This document shows positions 9,923 to 18,354 of a DNA stretch of 64,000 bases, in pieces. Origin of the DNA: Pseudomonas sp. AB6 (lineage in GTDB: Bacteria; Pseudomonadota; Gammaproteobacteria; Pseudomonadales; Pseudomonadaceae); NCBI RefSeq assembly GCF_034314105.1, contig NZ_JAVIWJ010000001.1:4324001-4388000 (forward strand). The letters run 5' to 3'. The position numbers and the translations under genes are program-made. The notes under the pieces were generated by a model that was given only the letters and a program-made list of their open reading frames with translations, did no database searches and was not told the origin of the DNA. Position 1 is the stretch's first letter; each line of letters begins with the position of its first letter.

Positions 9923-10938
9923 CTGGACGGGTTTCCTGAATTGTACCGATTGTGAGTGTCGCCAGTGGGTCGCTGAAAGTGGCGAACCTGAATCTGGAAA
10001 CCATTACGTAGGCCTACATAGAGGCTTTCCCCGGGAACAAGTCCCGCAGCGATGGCCCAACGGGCCAGATCATCCTGTTCAAAACCCAACCAAAGATCGC
10101 CGCAGGCCTCCTTGGCCCAACTCTGGTTGTGGCTACACAACTCTGTCACTAATAAGCTACCGCCTGGTTGCAGCAAACGACCAAGCTGTTTCAATGCTTC
10201 GGCTGGCGCGGCGAAATGGTGCAGCACCATATTCAGCACCACGCAATCGGCGCGTACATCGGCGTCGCTCAAGGCGTCGGCCAGTTGCAACTCGACATTA
10301 CCCAGCGCTTCGCGTTTGCACACCTGACGGGCCAGCTCCAGCATTGCCGGACTGTTATCCAGTGCAGTGACGTGACGAAAACGCCGTGCCAGCTCGGGCA
10401 AGAATCCACCGTCGCCGGGACCCACTTCCACCGCCGTTGCGTCGGGGCCGAAGCTGAGTTTGTCCAGCAGCGACAATAGGCTCTCGCGGTATTGCGGTAA
10501 ACCGGCGATCAAGTCTTGCTGGGCGCGAAACTTTTCCGCAATTCGGGCAAAAAAATCCTGGCTGGCGGCTGCTCGCTGCCGATGCACCAGGCTGATACGC
10601 GCCTGGACGTCGCCCGGCAAGGTCAAATCATCGGCTTCGTCGAGCAGCGCCGCATGTAACCGGCCGCCCGGTAGTCCTACGTGGGGCAGGGCGCGACGGT
10701 AAAAAATCGCATTGCCTTCGCGGCGCGTCGCCACCAGTTCCGCTTGAGACAGCACCTTTAAATGGTGGCTCATGCCGGATTGGCCGATGGCAAAAATTTG
10801 CGCCAACTCTAAAACGCCAAATGAATCGTTGGCCAAGGCGCGCAGCACATTGAGTCGCAGCGGATCGCCCCCGGCTTTGCACAAGGCGGCCAAGTCGTCA
10901 CTGTATTCATGGCGAATGGCAGGCACGCGTAAGTTCAT
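9919..10938 (-). CDS. ArsR-family regulator fused to a SAM-dependent methyltransferase domain (SahR-like)
   Basis: The 339 residues contain two domains. Residues 1-90 form an ArsR-type winged helix with recognition helix QSGMSHHLKVL at 53-63. Residues about 160-310 form a class I methyltransferase fold with motif I VEVGPGDGGF at 170-179 and ALDNSPAML at 192-200. The cysteine motif used by metal-sensing ArsR proteins (ELCVCD) is replaced by ELAQIF, so this is not a metalloregulator. Known family context: SahR-type ArsR regulators bind S-adenosylhomocysteine and control SAM-cycle genes. The position in one transcription unit with metK fits that role. Inference: the methyltransferase fold works as a SAH/SAM sensor and represses its own operon at the palindrome 41 bases upstream. 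It could instead be a true methyltransferase with autoregulation. Confidence 0.85.
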   Translation of the reverse strand: MNLRVPAIRHEYSDDLAALCKAGGDPLRLNVLRALANDSFGVLELAQIFAIGQSGMSHHLKVLSQAELVATRREGNAIFYRRALPHVGLPGGRLHAALLDEADDLTLPGDVQARISLVHRQRAAASQDFFARIAEKFRAQQDLIAGLPQYRESLLSLLDKLSFGPDATAVEVGPGDGGFLPELARRFRHVTALDNSPAMLELARQVCKREALGNVELQLADALSDADVRADCVVLNMVLHHFAAPAEALKQLGRLLQPGGSLLVTELCSHNQSWAKEACGDLWLGFEQDDLARWAIAAGLVPGESLYVGLRNGFQIQVRHFQRPTGDTHNRYNSGNPSR

Positions 10939-10978
10939 AGGGCGGCAGTCTAGAGAGCGACTGGTCGACTCGCAAGTG

Positions 10979-11002
10979 CAATATCAAAAAGTTTTGATAT
11001 TG
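10979..11002. promoter_or_regulatory. Perfect palindrome, candidate operator of the ArsR-methyltransferase regulator
   Basis: An 11-base half-site (CAATATCAAAA), a two-base spacer (AG) and the exact reverse complement of the half-site. It lies 41 bases upstream of the regulator start and 180 bases upstream of tktA, in their divergent intergenic region. The ATCAA...TTGAT core and dyad length suit a dimeric ArsR-type winged-helix protein. Confidence 0.65.
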
Positions 11003-11182
11003 GTCGATAAGTGGCGTTTTACGACTGGCGTCGGCGCCACGCCCTTTTTAAGAGCGCCCGTTAGCAAGTCCGCAGGCTTGAATTGCAGGAAAAACACGTT
11101 CTGTGATTGCCCCCAAGCAGTGCGTGAGGGAAAATGCTCCCCTTTTTCAGATCCCATTCTTTTCAGCCCCAGGAGATCAGCG

Positions 11183-13180
11183 ATGCCCAGCCGTCGTGAG
11201 CGTGCCAATGCCATTCGTGCCCTAAGCATGGATGCCGTGCAAAAAGCCAACAGCGGCCATCCCGGTGCCCCTATGGGCATGGCGGATATCGCCGAGGTGC
11301 TGTGGCGTGACTTCCTCAAGCACAACCCGAGCAATCCGTCGTTCGCCGACCGTGACCGCTTCATCATGTCCAACGGCCACGGTTCGATGCTGGTTTACTC
11401 GCTGTTGCACCTGACCGGTTATGACTTGTCGATTGACGACCTGAAGAATTTTCGTCAACTGCACAGTCGCACGCCGGGCCACCCCGAATATGGCTACACC
11501 CCAGGCGTCGAAACCACCACCGGTCCACTGGGCCAGGGGCTGGCTAACGCCGTCGGTTTTGCCCTCGCCGAAAAAGTGCTGGCCGAGCAGTTCAACCGCC
11601 CAGGCCATGACATTGTTGATCACCACACCTACGTGTTTCTGGGCGATGGCTGCATGATGGAAGGCATTTCCCATGAAGTCAGCTCGTTAGCTGGCACCTT
11701 GGGTTTGGGCAAGCTGATCGCGTTCTACGATGACAACGGCATTTCGATTGATGGCGAAGTTGAAGGCTGGTTCACTGACGACACCCCAAAACGTTTTGAG
11801 GCTTACAACTGGCAAGTGATCCGAAATGTCGACGGTCACGATGCTGATGAAATCAAGGTTGCTATCGAAACCGCTCGTAAAAGCGCCCAACCAACGCTGA
11901 TCTGCTGCAAGACCACTATCGGTTTTGGTTCGCCGAACAAGCAAGGTAAGGAAGATTGTCACGGTGCTCCACTGGGTGCCGACGAAATCGCCTTGACCCG
12001 TGCCGCGTTGAAATGGAACTACGGTCCTTTCGAAATCCCGGCTGACATCTATGCCGAATGGAGTGCCAAAGAATCCGGTTTGGCGGTGGAGGCTGACTGG
12101 GACCAGCGGTTCGCTGCCTACGCGGGTGAGTTTCCTGAATTAGCCAACGAACTGATTCGCCGCATGAGCGGTGAGTTGCCGGCTGATTTTGCCTCGAAGT
12201 CGGCTGCGTATATCGCTGAAGTCAACGCCAAGGGCGAGACCATCGCCAGCCGCAAAGCCAGCCAGAATGCACTGAACGCGATGGGCCCGTTACTGCCTGA
12301 GTTCCTCGGCGGTTCGGCTGACCTGGCCGGTTCCAACCTGACGATCTGGAAAGGCTGCAAGAGCATCACTGGCGAAGACGCCAACGGCAATTACCTGCAT
12401 TACGGTGTACGCGAGTTCGGCATGGGCGCCATGATGAATGGCATCGCGTTACACGGTGGTTTTGTTCCGTATGGCGCAACCTTTCTGATCTTCATGGAAT
12501 ATGCCCGTAATGCGGTGCGTATGTCTTCGTTGATGAAGAAGCGCGTGATCTATGTGTTTACTCACGACTCTATCGGTCTAGGCGAAGACGGCCCGACACA
12601 CCAGCCAATCGAGCAGTTGACCAGCCTGCGCACCACGCCGAACCTCGATACTTGGCGCCCAGCCGATGCCGTTGAAACAGCAGTGGCCTGGAAGTACGCT
12701 ATCGAACGTAACGATGGGCCGTCGGCGATGATCTTCTCGCGCCAGAACCTGACGCACCAATCGCGCAACGCTACCCAGCTGGCCGACATCGCCCGTGGTG
12801 GTTACGTGCTGCGTGATTGCGTCGGCGAGCCGGAGCTGATCCTGATTGCTACCGGTTCTGAGGTGGGTCTGGCGGTACTGGCTTATGATCAATTGTCGGC
12901 ACAAGGTCGCAACGTGCGCGTGGTGTCCATGCCGTGCACCAGCGTCTTCGAAGCTCAGGACGCTATGTACAAGCAAACCGTGCTGCCGCTGCAAGTCAGC
13001 GCGCGTATTGCCATCGAAGCTGCTCACGCAGACTACTGGTACAAATATGTAGGCCTGGAAGGTCGTGTCATCGGCATGACTACCTTCGGCGAGTCGGCGC
13101 CTGCGAACCTCTTGTTTGAAGAGTTCGGCTTCACCCTGGAAAACATCCTGAGTACGGCTGAAGAACTGTTGGAAGACTAA
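11183..13180 (+). CDS. tktA: Transketolase
   Basis: Thiamine-diphosphate enzyme of the pentose phosphate pathway, moving two-carbon units between sugar phosphates in the cytoplasm. The 665-residue length is standard. Visible signatures are SGHPGAP at 24-30 and the TPP/Mg motif GDGCMMEG at 154-161, continuing to the DDNGISIDG segment near 183-192. The pyrimidine-binding and C-terminal domains are intact. The open frame extends upstream to 10772, but the ATG at 11183 is chosen because AGGAG lies eight bases before it and homologues begin MPSRRE. It faces the ArsR-methyltransferase/metK operon, and epd and pgk follow on the same strand. A REPIN-type hairpin separates it from epd, so processing or partial termination there is possible. 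Confidence 0.97.
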   Translation: MPSRRERANAIRALSMDAVQKANSGHPGAPMGMADIAEVLWRDFLKHNPSNPSFADRDRFIMSNGHGSMLVYSLLHLTGYDLSIDDLKNFRQLHSRTPGHPEYGYTPGVETTTGPLGQGLANAVGFALAEKVLAEQFNRPGHDIVDHHTYVFLGDGCMMEGISHEVSSLAGTLGLGKLIAFYDDNGISIDGEVEGWFTDDTPKRFEAYNWQVIRNVDGHDADEIKVAIETARKSAQPTLICCKTTIGFGSPNKQGKEDCHGAPLGADEIALTRAALKWNYGPFEIPADIYAEWSAKESGLAVEADWDQRFAAYAGEFPELANELIRRMSGELPADFASKSAAYIAEVNAKGETIASRKASQNALNAMGPLLPEFLGGSADLAGSNLTIWKGCKSITGEDANGNYLHYGVREFGMGAMMNGIALHGGFVPYGATFLIFMEYARNAVRMSSLMKKRVIYVFTHDSIGLGEDGPTHQPIEQLTSLRTTPNLDTWRPADAVETAVAWKYAIERNDGPSAMIFSRQNLTHQSRNATQLADIARGGYVLRDCVGEPELILIATGSEVGLAVLAYDQLSAQGRNVRVVSMPCTSVFEAQDAMYKQTVLPLQVSARIAIEAAHADYWYKYVGLEGRVIGMTTFGESAPANLLFEEFGFTLENILSTAEELLED

Positions 13181-13206
13181 TTACGGTCTTACGACACTGC
13201 CACACT

Positions 13207-13297
13207 CCTGTGGGAGCAGGCTTGTTTGCGATAGCTTGATGCGGGTCACCCAGATCTACCGCGTCGTCTGATTCGCCGGCAAGCCTGCTCCCACAGG
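13207..13297. repeat. REPIN (pair of inverted REP sequences) between tktA and epd
   Basis: An 18-base arm (CCTGTGGGAGCAGGCTTG, 13207-13224) is repeated exactly in inverted orientation at 13280-13297, with a 55-base loop. The TGTGGGAGC...GGCTTG core is the fluorescens-type REP motif. Such pairs fold into stable hairpins in mRNA and are mobilised in trans by RAYT transposases; none is encoded here. Confidence 0.9.
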
Positions 13298-13322
13298 TCC
13301 AATACCCGCCTGTGAGAACCCC

Positions 13323-14378
13323 ATGCCTCAGCCACAACCACGCCTCTACAAAGTTGCTTTAAACGGCTACGGCCGCATCGGTCGTTGTGTCTTGCGTGCG
13401 CTGTGTGAGCGAGGGGCGAAAGCCGGTTTTCAAGTGGTTGCGATCAACGATCTGGCGGACATGGCCAGTGTGGAATACCTCACGCGCTTCGATTCCACCC
13501 ACGGTCGCTTCCCCGGCGACGTGCGGGTCGAAGGCGACTACCTGCACATTAATGATCACCGTATCAAAGTCCTGCGCAGCGCGATTCCGGAAGGCATCGA
13601 CTGGGCCGGGTTGGGCGTTGATCTGGTACTTGAATGCTCGGGCGCGTTTCACACGCGCACCGATGGCCAGCGTTTTCTCGATGCCGGTGCGCCCCGCGTG
13701 CTGTTCTCGCAACCGATGGCCAGCGAAGCGGATGTCGACGCCACCATCGTCTATGGCATCAATCAGCAAAAGCTGACCGGCAGTGAATTGCTGGTATCCG
13801 CGGCGTCCTGCACCACCAATTGCAGCGTGCCATTGCTGCGCTTGCTGGACCAGGCCCTTGGGTTGGAATACATCACGATCACTACGATTCACTCGGCGAT
13901 GAATGATCAGCCGGTCATTGATGCGTATCACCACGAAGACCTGCGACGCACCCGTTCGGCGTTTCAGTCGATTATTCCGGTGTCCACTGGTCTAGCACGC
14001 GGCATTGAACGGCTGTTGCCGGAACTTGCCGGGCGAATTCAGGCCAAAGCTGTGCGTGTCCCGACGGTCAACGTCTCGTGCCTCGACATCACGATGCAAG
14101 TTGCGCGCGATACCGATGCTGCCGAGATCAACCGGATCCTGCGTGAGGCCGCCACCAGCGGCCCGTTGAAAGGGCTGGTGGCGTACACCGAATTGCCGCA
14201 TGCCAGTTGTGATTTCAACCATGACCCCCACTCGGCCATTGTCGATGCCAGTCAGACCCGCGTTTCCGGCCCACGGCTGGTGAACTTGCTGGCTTGGTTC
14301 GATAACGAGTGGGGTTTTGCCAATCGAATGCTCGACGTTGCCGATCACTATCTGAACGCCGTGCATCACCCACAATAA
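13323..14378 (+). CDS. epd: D-erythrose-4-phosphate dehydrogenase
   Basis: NAD-dependent oxidation of erythrose-4-phosphate to 4-phosphoerythronate, the first step toward pyridoxal phosphate. The 351 residues follow the GAPDH fold: Rossmann motif NGYGRIGR at 14-21, catalytic Cys163 in SAASCTTNC, and catalytic His190 in TIHSAMNDQ. The placement between tktA and pgk, and the EYLTRFDSTHGRF segment, favour Epd (GapB) over glycolytic GAPDH. The cofactor fit is inferred from family resemblance only. pgk follows after 15 bases, so the two are likely co-transcribed. Confidence 0.93.
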   Translation: MPQPQPRLYKVALNGYGRIGRCVLRALCERGAKAGFQVVAINDLADMASVEYLTRFDSTHGRFPGDVRVEGDYLHINDHRIKVLRSAIPEGIDWAGLGVDLVLECSGAFHTRTDGQRFLDAGAPRVLFSQPMASEADVDATIVYGINQQKLTGSELLVSAASCTTNCSVPLLRLLDQALGLEYITITTIHSAMNDQPVIDAYHHEDLRRTRSAFQSIIPVSTGLARGIERLLPELAGRIQAKAVRVPTVNVSCLDITMQVARDTDAAEINRILREAATSGPLKGLVAYTELPHASCDFNHDPHSAIVDASQTRVSGPRLVNLLAWFDNEWGFANRMLDVADHYLNAVHHPQ

Positions 14379-14393
14379 AACAGGGATTGCCTC

Positions 14394-15557
14394 ATGACCG
14401 TGTTGAAAATGACCGACCTCGACCTGCAAGGTAAGCGTGTATTGATCCGCGAAGACCTCAATGTCCCGTTGAAAGACGGCGTGGTAACCAGTGACGCGCG
14501 AATCGTGGCTTCTTTGCCGACCATCAAGTTGGCGCTGGAAAAAGGCGCGGCTGTCATGGTTTGTTCGCATCTGGGCCGTCCAACCGAAGGTGAGTTCTCG
14601 GCGGAAAACAGCCTCAAGCCGGTTGCCGACTACCTGAGCAAAGCTTTGGGCCGTGAAGTGCCGTTGGTGGCCGACTATCTGGACGGTTTCGAGATCAAGG
14701 CCGGCGACATCGTGCTGTTCGAAAACGTGCGCTTCAACAAGGGCGAGAAGAAAAACACCGACGAGCTGGCGCACAAATACGCTGCTCTGTGCGATGTGTT
14801 CGTGATGGACGCTTTCGGCACCGCGCATCGCGCCGAAGGTTCGACCCACGGCGTCGCCAAGTTTGCCAAAGTGGCAGTGGCCGGGCCGTTGTTGGCTGCC
14901 GAACTGGATGCGTTGGGCAAAGCCCTGAGCGCGCCAGCTCAGCCGATGGCTGCCATCGTTGCTGGCTCCAAAGTTTCCACCAAGCTTGATGTACTCAACA
15001 GCCTTAGCTCGATATGCAATCAATTGATCGTCGGTGGTGGCATCGCCAACACCTTCCTCGCAGCGGCTGGGCACAACGTGGGTAAATCGCTCTATGAGCC
15101 AGACTTGCTGGACACGGCGCGTGCCATTGCTGCCAAGGTCAGCGTGCCCCTGCCGACCGACGTAGTAGTCGCCAAGCAGTTTGCTGAAAGCGCGGTAGCG
15201 ACGGTGAAGCTGGTCGCAGATGTGGCCGATGACGACATGATTCTCGACATCGGCCCGCAAACCGCCGCGCACTTTGCTCAATTGTTGAAAACCTCCAAAA
15301 CCATTTTGTGGAACGGCCCAGTGGGCGTGTTCGAATTCGATCAATTTGGTGAAGGCACCAAAACTTTGGCCAAGGCGATTGCCGAGAGTTCGGCATTCTC
15401 CATCGCGGGCGGCGGCGACACGCTGGCAGCCATCGATAAATACGGCATAGCAGATCAAATCTCCTACATTTCTACGGGCGGCGGTGCGTTCCTTGAGTTT
15501 GTTGAAGGTAAAGTGTTGCCCGCCGTTGAAGTGTTGGAGCAACGTGCCAAGGGCTGA
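14394..15557 (+). CDS. pgk: Phosphoglycerate kinase
   Basis: Interconverts 1,3-bisphosphoglycerate and ADP with 3-phosphoglycerate and ATP. The 387-residue length is typical of bacterial PGK. Visible are the substrate-binding REDLNVP at 19-25 and SHLGRP at 58-63 in the N-domain, and the nucleotide-side GGGDTLAA near residue 343 in the C-domain. It follows epd closely and precedes a group of small lipoprotein genes before fba. No clear terminator follows, so read-through into the lipoprotein genes is possible. Confidence 0.98.
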   Translation: MTVLKMTDLDLQGKRVLIREDLNVPLKDGVVTSDARIVASLPTIKLALEKGAAVMVCSHLGRPTEGEFSAENSLKPVADYLSKALGREVPLVADYLDGFEIKAGDIVLFENVRFNKGEKKNTDELAHKYAALCDVFVMDAFGTAHRAEGSTHGVAKFAKVAVAGPLLAAELDALGKALSAPAQPMAAIVAGSKVSTKLDVLNSLSSICNQLIVGGGIANTFLAAAGHNVGKSLYEPDLLDTARAIAAKVSVPLPTDVVVAKQFAESAVATVKLVADVADDDMILDIGPQTAAHFAQLLKTSKTILWNGPVGVFEFDQFGEGTKTLAKAIAESSAFSIAGGGDTLAAIDKYGIADQISYISTGGGAFLEFVEGKVLPAVEVLEQRAKG

Positions 15558-15584
15558 AAAAAAGGCTTGGTAGAGGGCAGTGAC

Positions 15585-15809
15585 ATGGTCAAAGGGTTAC
15601 CGCTGTTTATCATTACCGGCCTGATGGCCGGCTGTGCCGGCGCACCGGAAGCCGATGAGGTGTCCGTCGTGCCTCAAGTGTTGTACATGAGTTGTTATCA
15701 GTCGGGCTGGCAAGCGGAGACCGTTCCGATTATCTATAAGCGTGGCGGGCAGGAGGCCTTGGAAAAATACGACGTTGCGTCTAAAGGGGCAGCTTCAGGA
15801 TGTCGTTAA
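15585..15809 (+). CDS. Small predicted lipoprotein, unknown function
   Basis: A 74-residue product with a short hydrophobic signal and lipobox LMAGC, so the mature chain would start at a lipidated Cys near residue 17. It starts 28 bases after the pgk stop, with a GAGGG-like ribosome site. I chose this ATG over an upstream TTG because it puts the signal peptide at the very N-terminus. The mature part is short, with two more Cys residues (in MSCYQSGW and near the C-terminus) that could form a disulfide in the periplasm. I do not recognise the family. Confidence 0.6.
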   Translation: MVKGLPLFIITGLMAGCAGAPEADEVSVVPQVLYMSCYQSGWQAETVPIIYKRGGQEALEKYDVASKGAASGCR

Positions 15810-15907
15810 ACGCCTGTTTTGGGACGTTTGACGGTGGGTTTGGCAACGTTGGTGATTGGCAGTGGTCTTTGTAGGAGTGATTACTTTTTAGAAGAAGGAG
15901 TTTCGCC

Positions 15908-16105
15908 ATGAAAGTTGCTTTCATCACGTTGTTCAGTTGTATGTTATTGGCCGGTTGTATGAGTTCCGGCACGCATTCCCGGGCCTGCGAGGTACTCGTC
16001 CCGGCGAAGGTTGACGTGCCAACGACTCAAAATGATCAGCGGGTTGAGGCGCAAGCCACGGGTGAGCCCACTGATGATCGCAATAAAGAACAGAATTGCC
16101 CCTGA
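15908..16105 (+). CDS. Small predicted lipoprotein, unknown function
   Basis: A 65-residue product with a clear type II signal peptide (MKVAFITLFSCMLLAGC, lipobox LLAGC). The strong ribosome site GAAGGAG lies eight bases upstream. The mature part is polar, about 48 residues, probably disordered, with two further Cys residues. It lies between another lipoprotein gene and an MliC-like one on the same strand. Function unknown. Confidence 0.6.
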   Translation: MKVAFITLFSCMLLAGCMSSGTHSRACEVLVPAKVDVPTTQNDQRVEAQATGEPTDDRNKEQNCP

Positions 16106-16158
16106 TCGACCGAAGTGACTGGCACTTGTCAGGCTTCATGGGGCGACCAGGAGACGGT

Positions 16159-16485
16159 ATGAAAGGCCTATTCGCCCTCGTAACACTTGCAGTGCTTGGC
16201 GGTTGCGCCAGCATGAGCCCGACAGTGCCGGAATCGGACACTTGGACCAATTGGGTGTGTGATAGCAAGGCCGCGCTGCTATGGCGTTATGCCGACAGCG
16301 CAAAAACTGAGATTGATCTTCGCCTACTGGGTAGCGACAAGGTCTATCGTTTAAAGCCCGAGCCGGGTTCTTCCGGTGAGCTTTACAGCGATGGAGTTTT
16401 AGCGTTTCACATAAAAGGTGATGAAGGCCTGGTTTACTGGGTTGCCACCAATGATTTGATTGGCCGCGGTTGCAAGGCGCTTTAA
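16159..16485 (+). CDS. MliC-family lipoprotein (putative C-type lysozyme inhibitor)
   Basis: The 108-residue product has a lipoprotein signal (MKGLFALVTLAVLGGC) and a mature domain matching the MliC/PliC beta-barrel: WVCDSKAALLWRY, a YRLKPEPGSSGELYSDG segment, then FHIKGDEG and a C-terminal Cys able to pair with the first. Family members sit in the outer membrane or periplasm and inhibit host C-type lysozyme. This ATG is preferred to the longer frame beginning at 16096 because it has AGGAG seven bases upstream and exposes the lipobox. The lysozyme-inhibitor role is inferred from the family, and the sequence is fairly divergent. Confidence 0.75.
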   Translation: MKGLFALVTLAVLGGCASMSPTVPESDTWTNWVCDSKAALLWRYADSAKTEIDLRLLGSDKVYRLKPEPGSSGELYSDGVLAFHIKGDEGLVYWVATNDLIGRGCKAL

Positions 16486-16611
16486 AAAGGGCTTGTTGCT
16501 TGAGGACCGAGTAAGCGCACTTACGTGTAACATGCGCAAAAAAATTGAATCGCAGCCACCGATCAGGCAGGCTCGCACGAATTAACGACCCTACCGGGAG
16601 AGAGATCTAAT

Positions 16612-17676
16612 ATGGCACTTATCAGCATGCGCCAGATGTTGGACCACGCAGCCGAATTCGGCTACGGAGTCCCCGCCTTCAACGTCAACAACCTGGAACA
16701 GATGCGCGCCATTATGGAAGCGGCTGACAAGACCAATTCCCCGGTGATCGTTCAGGCTTCGGCCGGCGCACGTAAATATGCAGGTGCTCCGTTCCTGCGT
16801 CACTTGATTCTCGCGGCAATCGAAGAGTTCCCGCATATCCCGGTGGTCATGCACCAGGATCACGGTACCAGCCCTGACATCTGCCAGCGCTCCATTCAAC
16901 TGGGCTTCAGCTCAGTGATGATGGACGGTTCCCTGGCCGAAGATGGCAAGACCCCGACTGACTACGAGTACAACGTACGCGTGACACAGCAAACCGTGGC
17001 CATGGCTCACGCCTGTGGTGTTTCGGTTGAAGGCGAGTTGGGTTGCCTGGGTTCTCTGGAAACCGGTATGGCTGGCGAAGAAGACGGTGTAGGCGCAGAA
17101 GGCGTGCTTGATCACAGCCAACTGTTGACCGACCCGGAAGAAGCTGCTGACTTCGTGAAGAAGACTCAGGTCGATGCTCTGGCCATTGCTATCGGCACCA
17201 GCCACGGCGCGTACAAGTTCACCAAGCCGCCCACCGGCGACACCTTGGCGATTGATCGGATCAAAGCGATTCACGCGCGTATTCCCAACACTCACCTGGT
17301 CATGCACGGTTCATCTTCAGTGCCGCAGGAATGGCTAAAAATCATTAACGAATACGGCGGCGATATCAAAGAGACCTACGGCGTACCAGTTGAAGAAATC
17401 GTCGAAGGCATCAAGTACGGCGTGCGTAAGGTCAACATCGACACCGACTTACGTTTGGCCTCTACTGGCGCTATCCGTCGTTTGATGGCAACCAACCCGA
17501 GCGAATTTGACCCGCGTAAATTCTTTGGCGCGACTATCATTGCCATGCGCGACATCTGCATCGCTCGTTATGAAGCGTTCGGCACCGCCGGCAACGCCTC
17601 GAAAATCAAGCCAATTTCGCTGGAAAAAATGTACCAGCGTTACGCAGCTGGCGAGCTGAAAGCCAAGGTCAACTGA
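16612..17676 (+). CDS. fba: Fructose-bisphosphate aldolase, class II
   Basis: Zinc-dependent aldolase joining dihydroxyacetone phosphate and glyceraldehyde-3-phosphate. In pseudomonads, which lack phosphofructokinase, it works mainly in the gluconeogenic direction. The 354 residues have the Calvin-cycle type class II pattern: catalytic and zinc-binding VMHQDHGTSP with His81, Asp83 and His84, GELGCLGSLETG near 143-154, and the VMHGSSS phosphate-binding loop near 230. The ribosome site is GGGAGAG. A strong hairpin terminator follows at once. Confidence 0.97.
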   Translation: MALISMRQMLDHAAEFGYGVPAFNVNNLEQMRAIMEAADKTNSPVIVQASAGARKYAGAPFLRHLILAAIEEFPHIPVVMHQDHGTSPDICQRSIQLGFSSVMMDGSLAEDGKTPTDYEYNVRVTQQTVAMAHACGVSVEGELGCLGSLETGMAGEEDGVGAEGVLDHSQLLTDPEEAADFVKKTQVDALAIAIGTSHGAYKFTKPPTGDTLAIDRIKAIHARIPNTHLVMHGSSSVPQEWLKIINEYGGDIKETYGVPVEEIVEGIKYGVRKVNIDTDLRLASTGAIRRLMATNPSEFDPRKFFGATIIAMRDICIARYEAFGTAGNASKIKPISLEKMYQRYAAGELKAKVN

Positions 17677-17690
17677 GTTCCGGTTGATTG

Positions 17691-17718
17691 AAAAAACCCG
17701 CAGCGATGCGGGTTTTTT
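17691..17718. terminator. Bidirectional terminator between fba and cdhB
   Basis: A perfect 12-base stem (AAAAAACCCGCA / TGCGGGTTTTTT) with loop GCGA lies 14 bases after the fba stop and 11 bases from the convergent cdhB stop. The T-run on one strand and A-run on the other let it serve both genes. Confidence 0.92.
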
Positions 17719-17729
17719 TATGGCGTTTG

Positions 17730-18200
17730 TCAGGCGGGCAGGGCTATTACGCGGCCAATCCAGATAGGTGTCGGTAAGTCTTGTTGTTCATTGGTCATGG
17801 CGTGCAAGGTGCTCAGCGCTGATTCGCTGAAAGGCGCCGAGCGTGGCCCTGCTAGGTTGACGTGCAATAACATTTGCTCATTGGCAGCCAGTGCATCGTC
17901 GCTGCCGGGTTTGTGCAGGCTGTGGTAGAGGTGCACGCGTTTACGGTCATGACCGACGATTTGCGTGCGCACTTCTACCTCTTCGCCCAGTTTCACTTCG
18001 TGCAGGTAGTTCAGGTGACATTCCAGTGTGAACAACGAATGGCCGCTGGTTTCTCGGTTATCGCTGTCCAAACCCAGGTGGTCCATAAAGGCATCGGTCG
18101 CGTAGCTGAAAATCAACAGATAAAACGCATCACGCAGATGTCCGTTGTAATCGACCCAGTCGGCCAGGATCGGGGTTTTGTAGGTGGTAAGTGCTGGCAT
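17730..18200 (-). CDS. cdhB: Betainyl-CoA thioesterase of carnitine catabolism
   Basis: The 156-residue hotdog-fold protein is of the 4-hydroxybenzoyl-CoA thioesterase type; the N-terminal ADWVDYNGHLRDAFY (13-27) carries the usual Asp-x-x-Gly-His start of the long helix. In Pseudomonas the third gene of the cdhCAB set hydrolyses betainyl-CoA to glycine betaine and CoA. The assignment rests on its position directly after cdhA and cdhC. A REP-like inverted repeat separates it from cdhA, so it may be expressed at a lower level than the upstream genes. Confidence 0.87.
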   Translation of the reverse strand: MPALTTYKTPILADWVDYNGHLRDAFYLLIFSYATDAFMDHLGLDSDNRETSGHSLFTLECHLNYLHEVKLGEEVEVRTQIVGHDRKRVHLYHSLHKPGSDDALAANEQMLLHVNLAGPRSAPFSESALSTLHAMTNEQQDLPTPIWIGRVIALPA

Positions 18201-18235
18201 GGTGGAAATTCCATCAGTCTTAAATAAAGCAAAAA

Positions 18236-18319
18236 CCTATAGGAGCAGGCTTGCCTGCGAATGGATTGACTCAGTGACGCCTGGTCCACCGCCTTCCTCG
18301 GCAAGCCGACCCCCACAGG
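18236..18319. repeat. Degenerate REPIN between cdhA and cdhB
   Basis: The left arm CCTATAGGAGCAGGCTTGCC and the right arm, which reads CCTGTGGGGGTCGGCTTGCC on the other strand, form an imperfect inverted pair of the same REP family seen at 13.2 kb. It is located inside the carnitine operon. Confidence 0.8.
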
Positions 18320-18354
18320 TTTAGTGCAATGTCGGAAGATTTATCCAGTCTGCA

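Noticed and set aside
9919..9990. SAM riboswitch ahead of metK
   Set aside because: metK begins inside the end of the preceding gene, so there is no untranslated leader that could hold one.
10772..11182. Upstream extension of the transketolase frame (802-residue version)
   Set aside because: The extra 137 residues run antisense through the regulator start and the palindrome and have no similarity to transketolase; AGGAG marks the start at 11183.
13992..15542. 516-residue frame antisense to pgk and epd
   Set aside because: Long only because of high-GC codon bias on the opposite strand; His/Gln/Phe-rich shadow composition and no domains.
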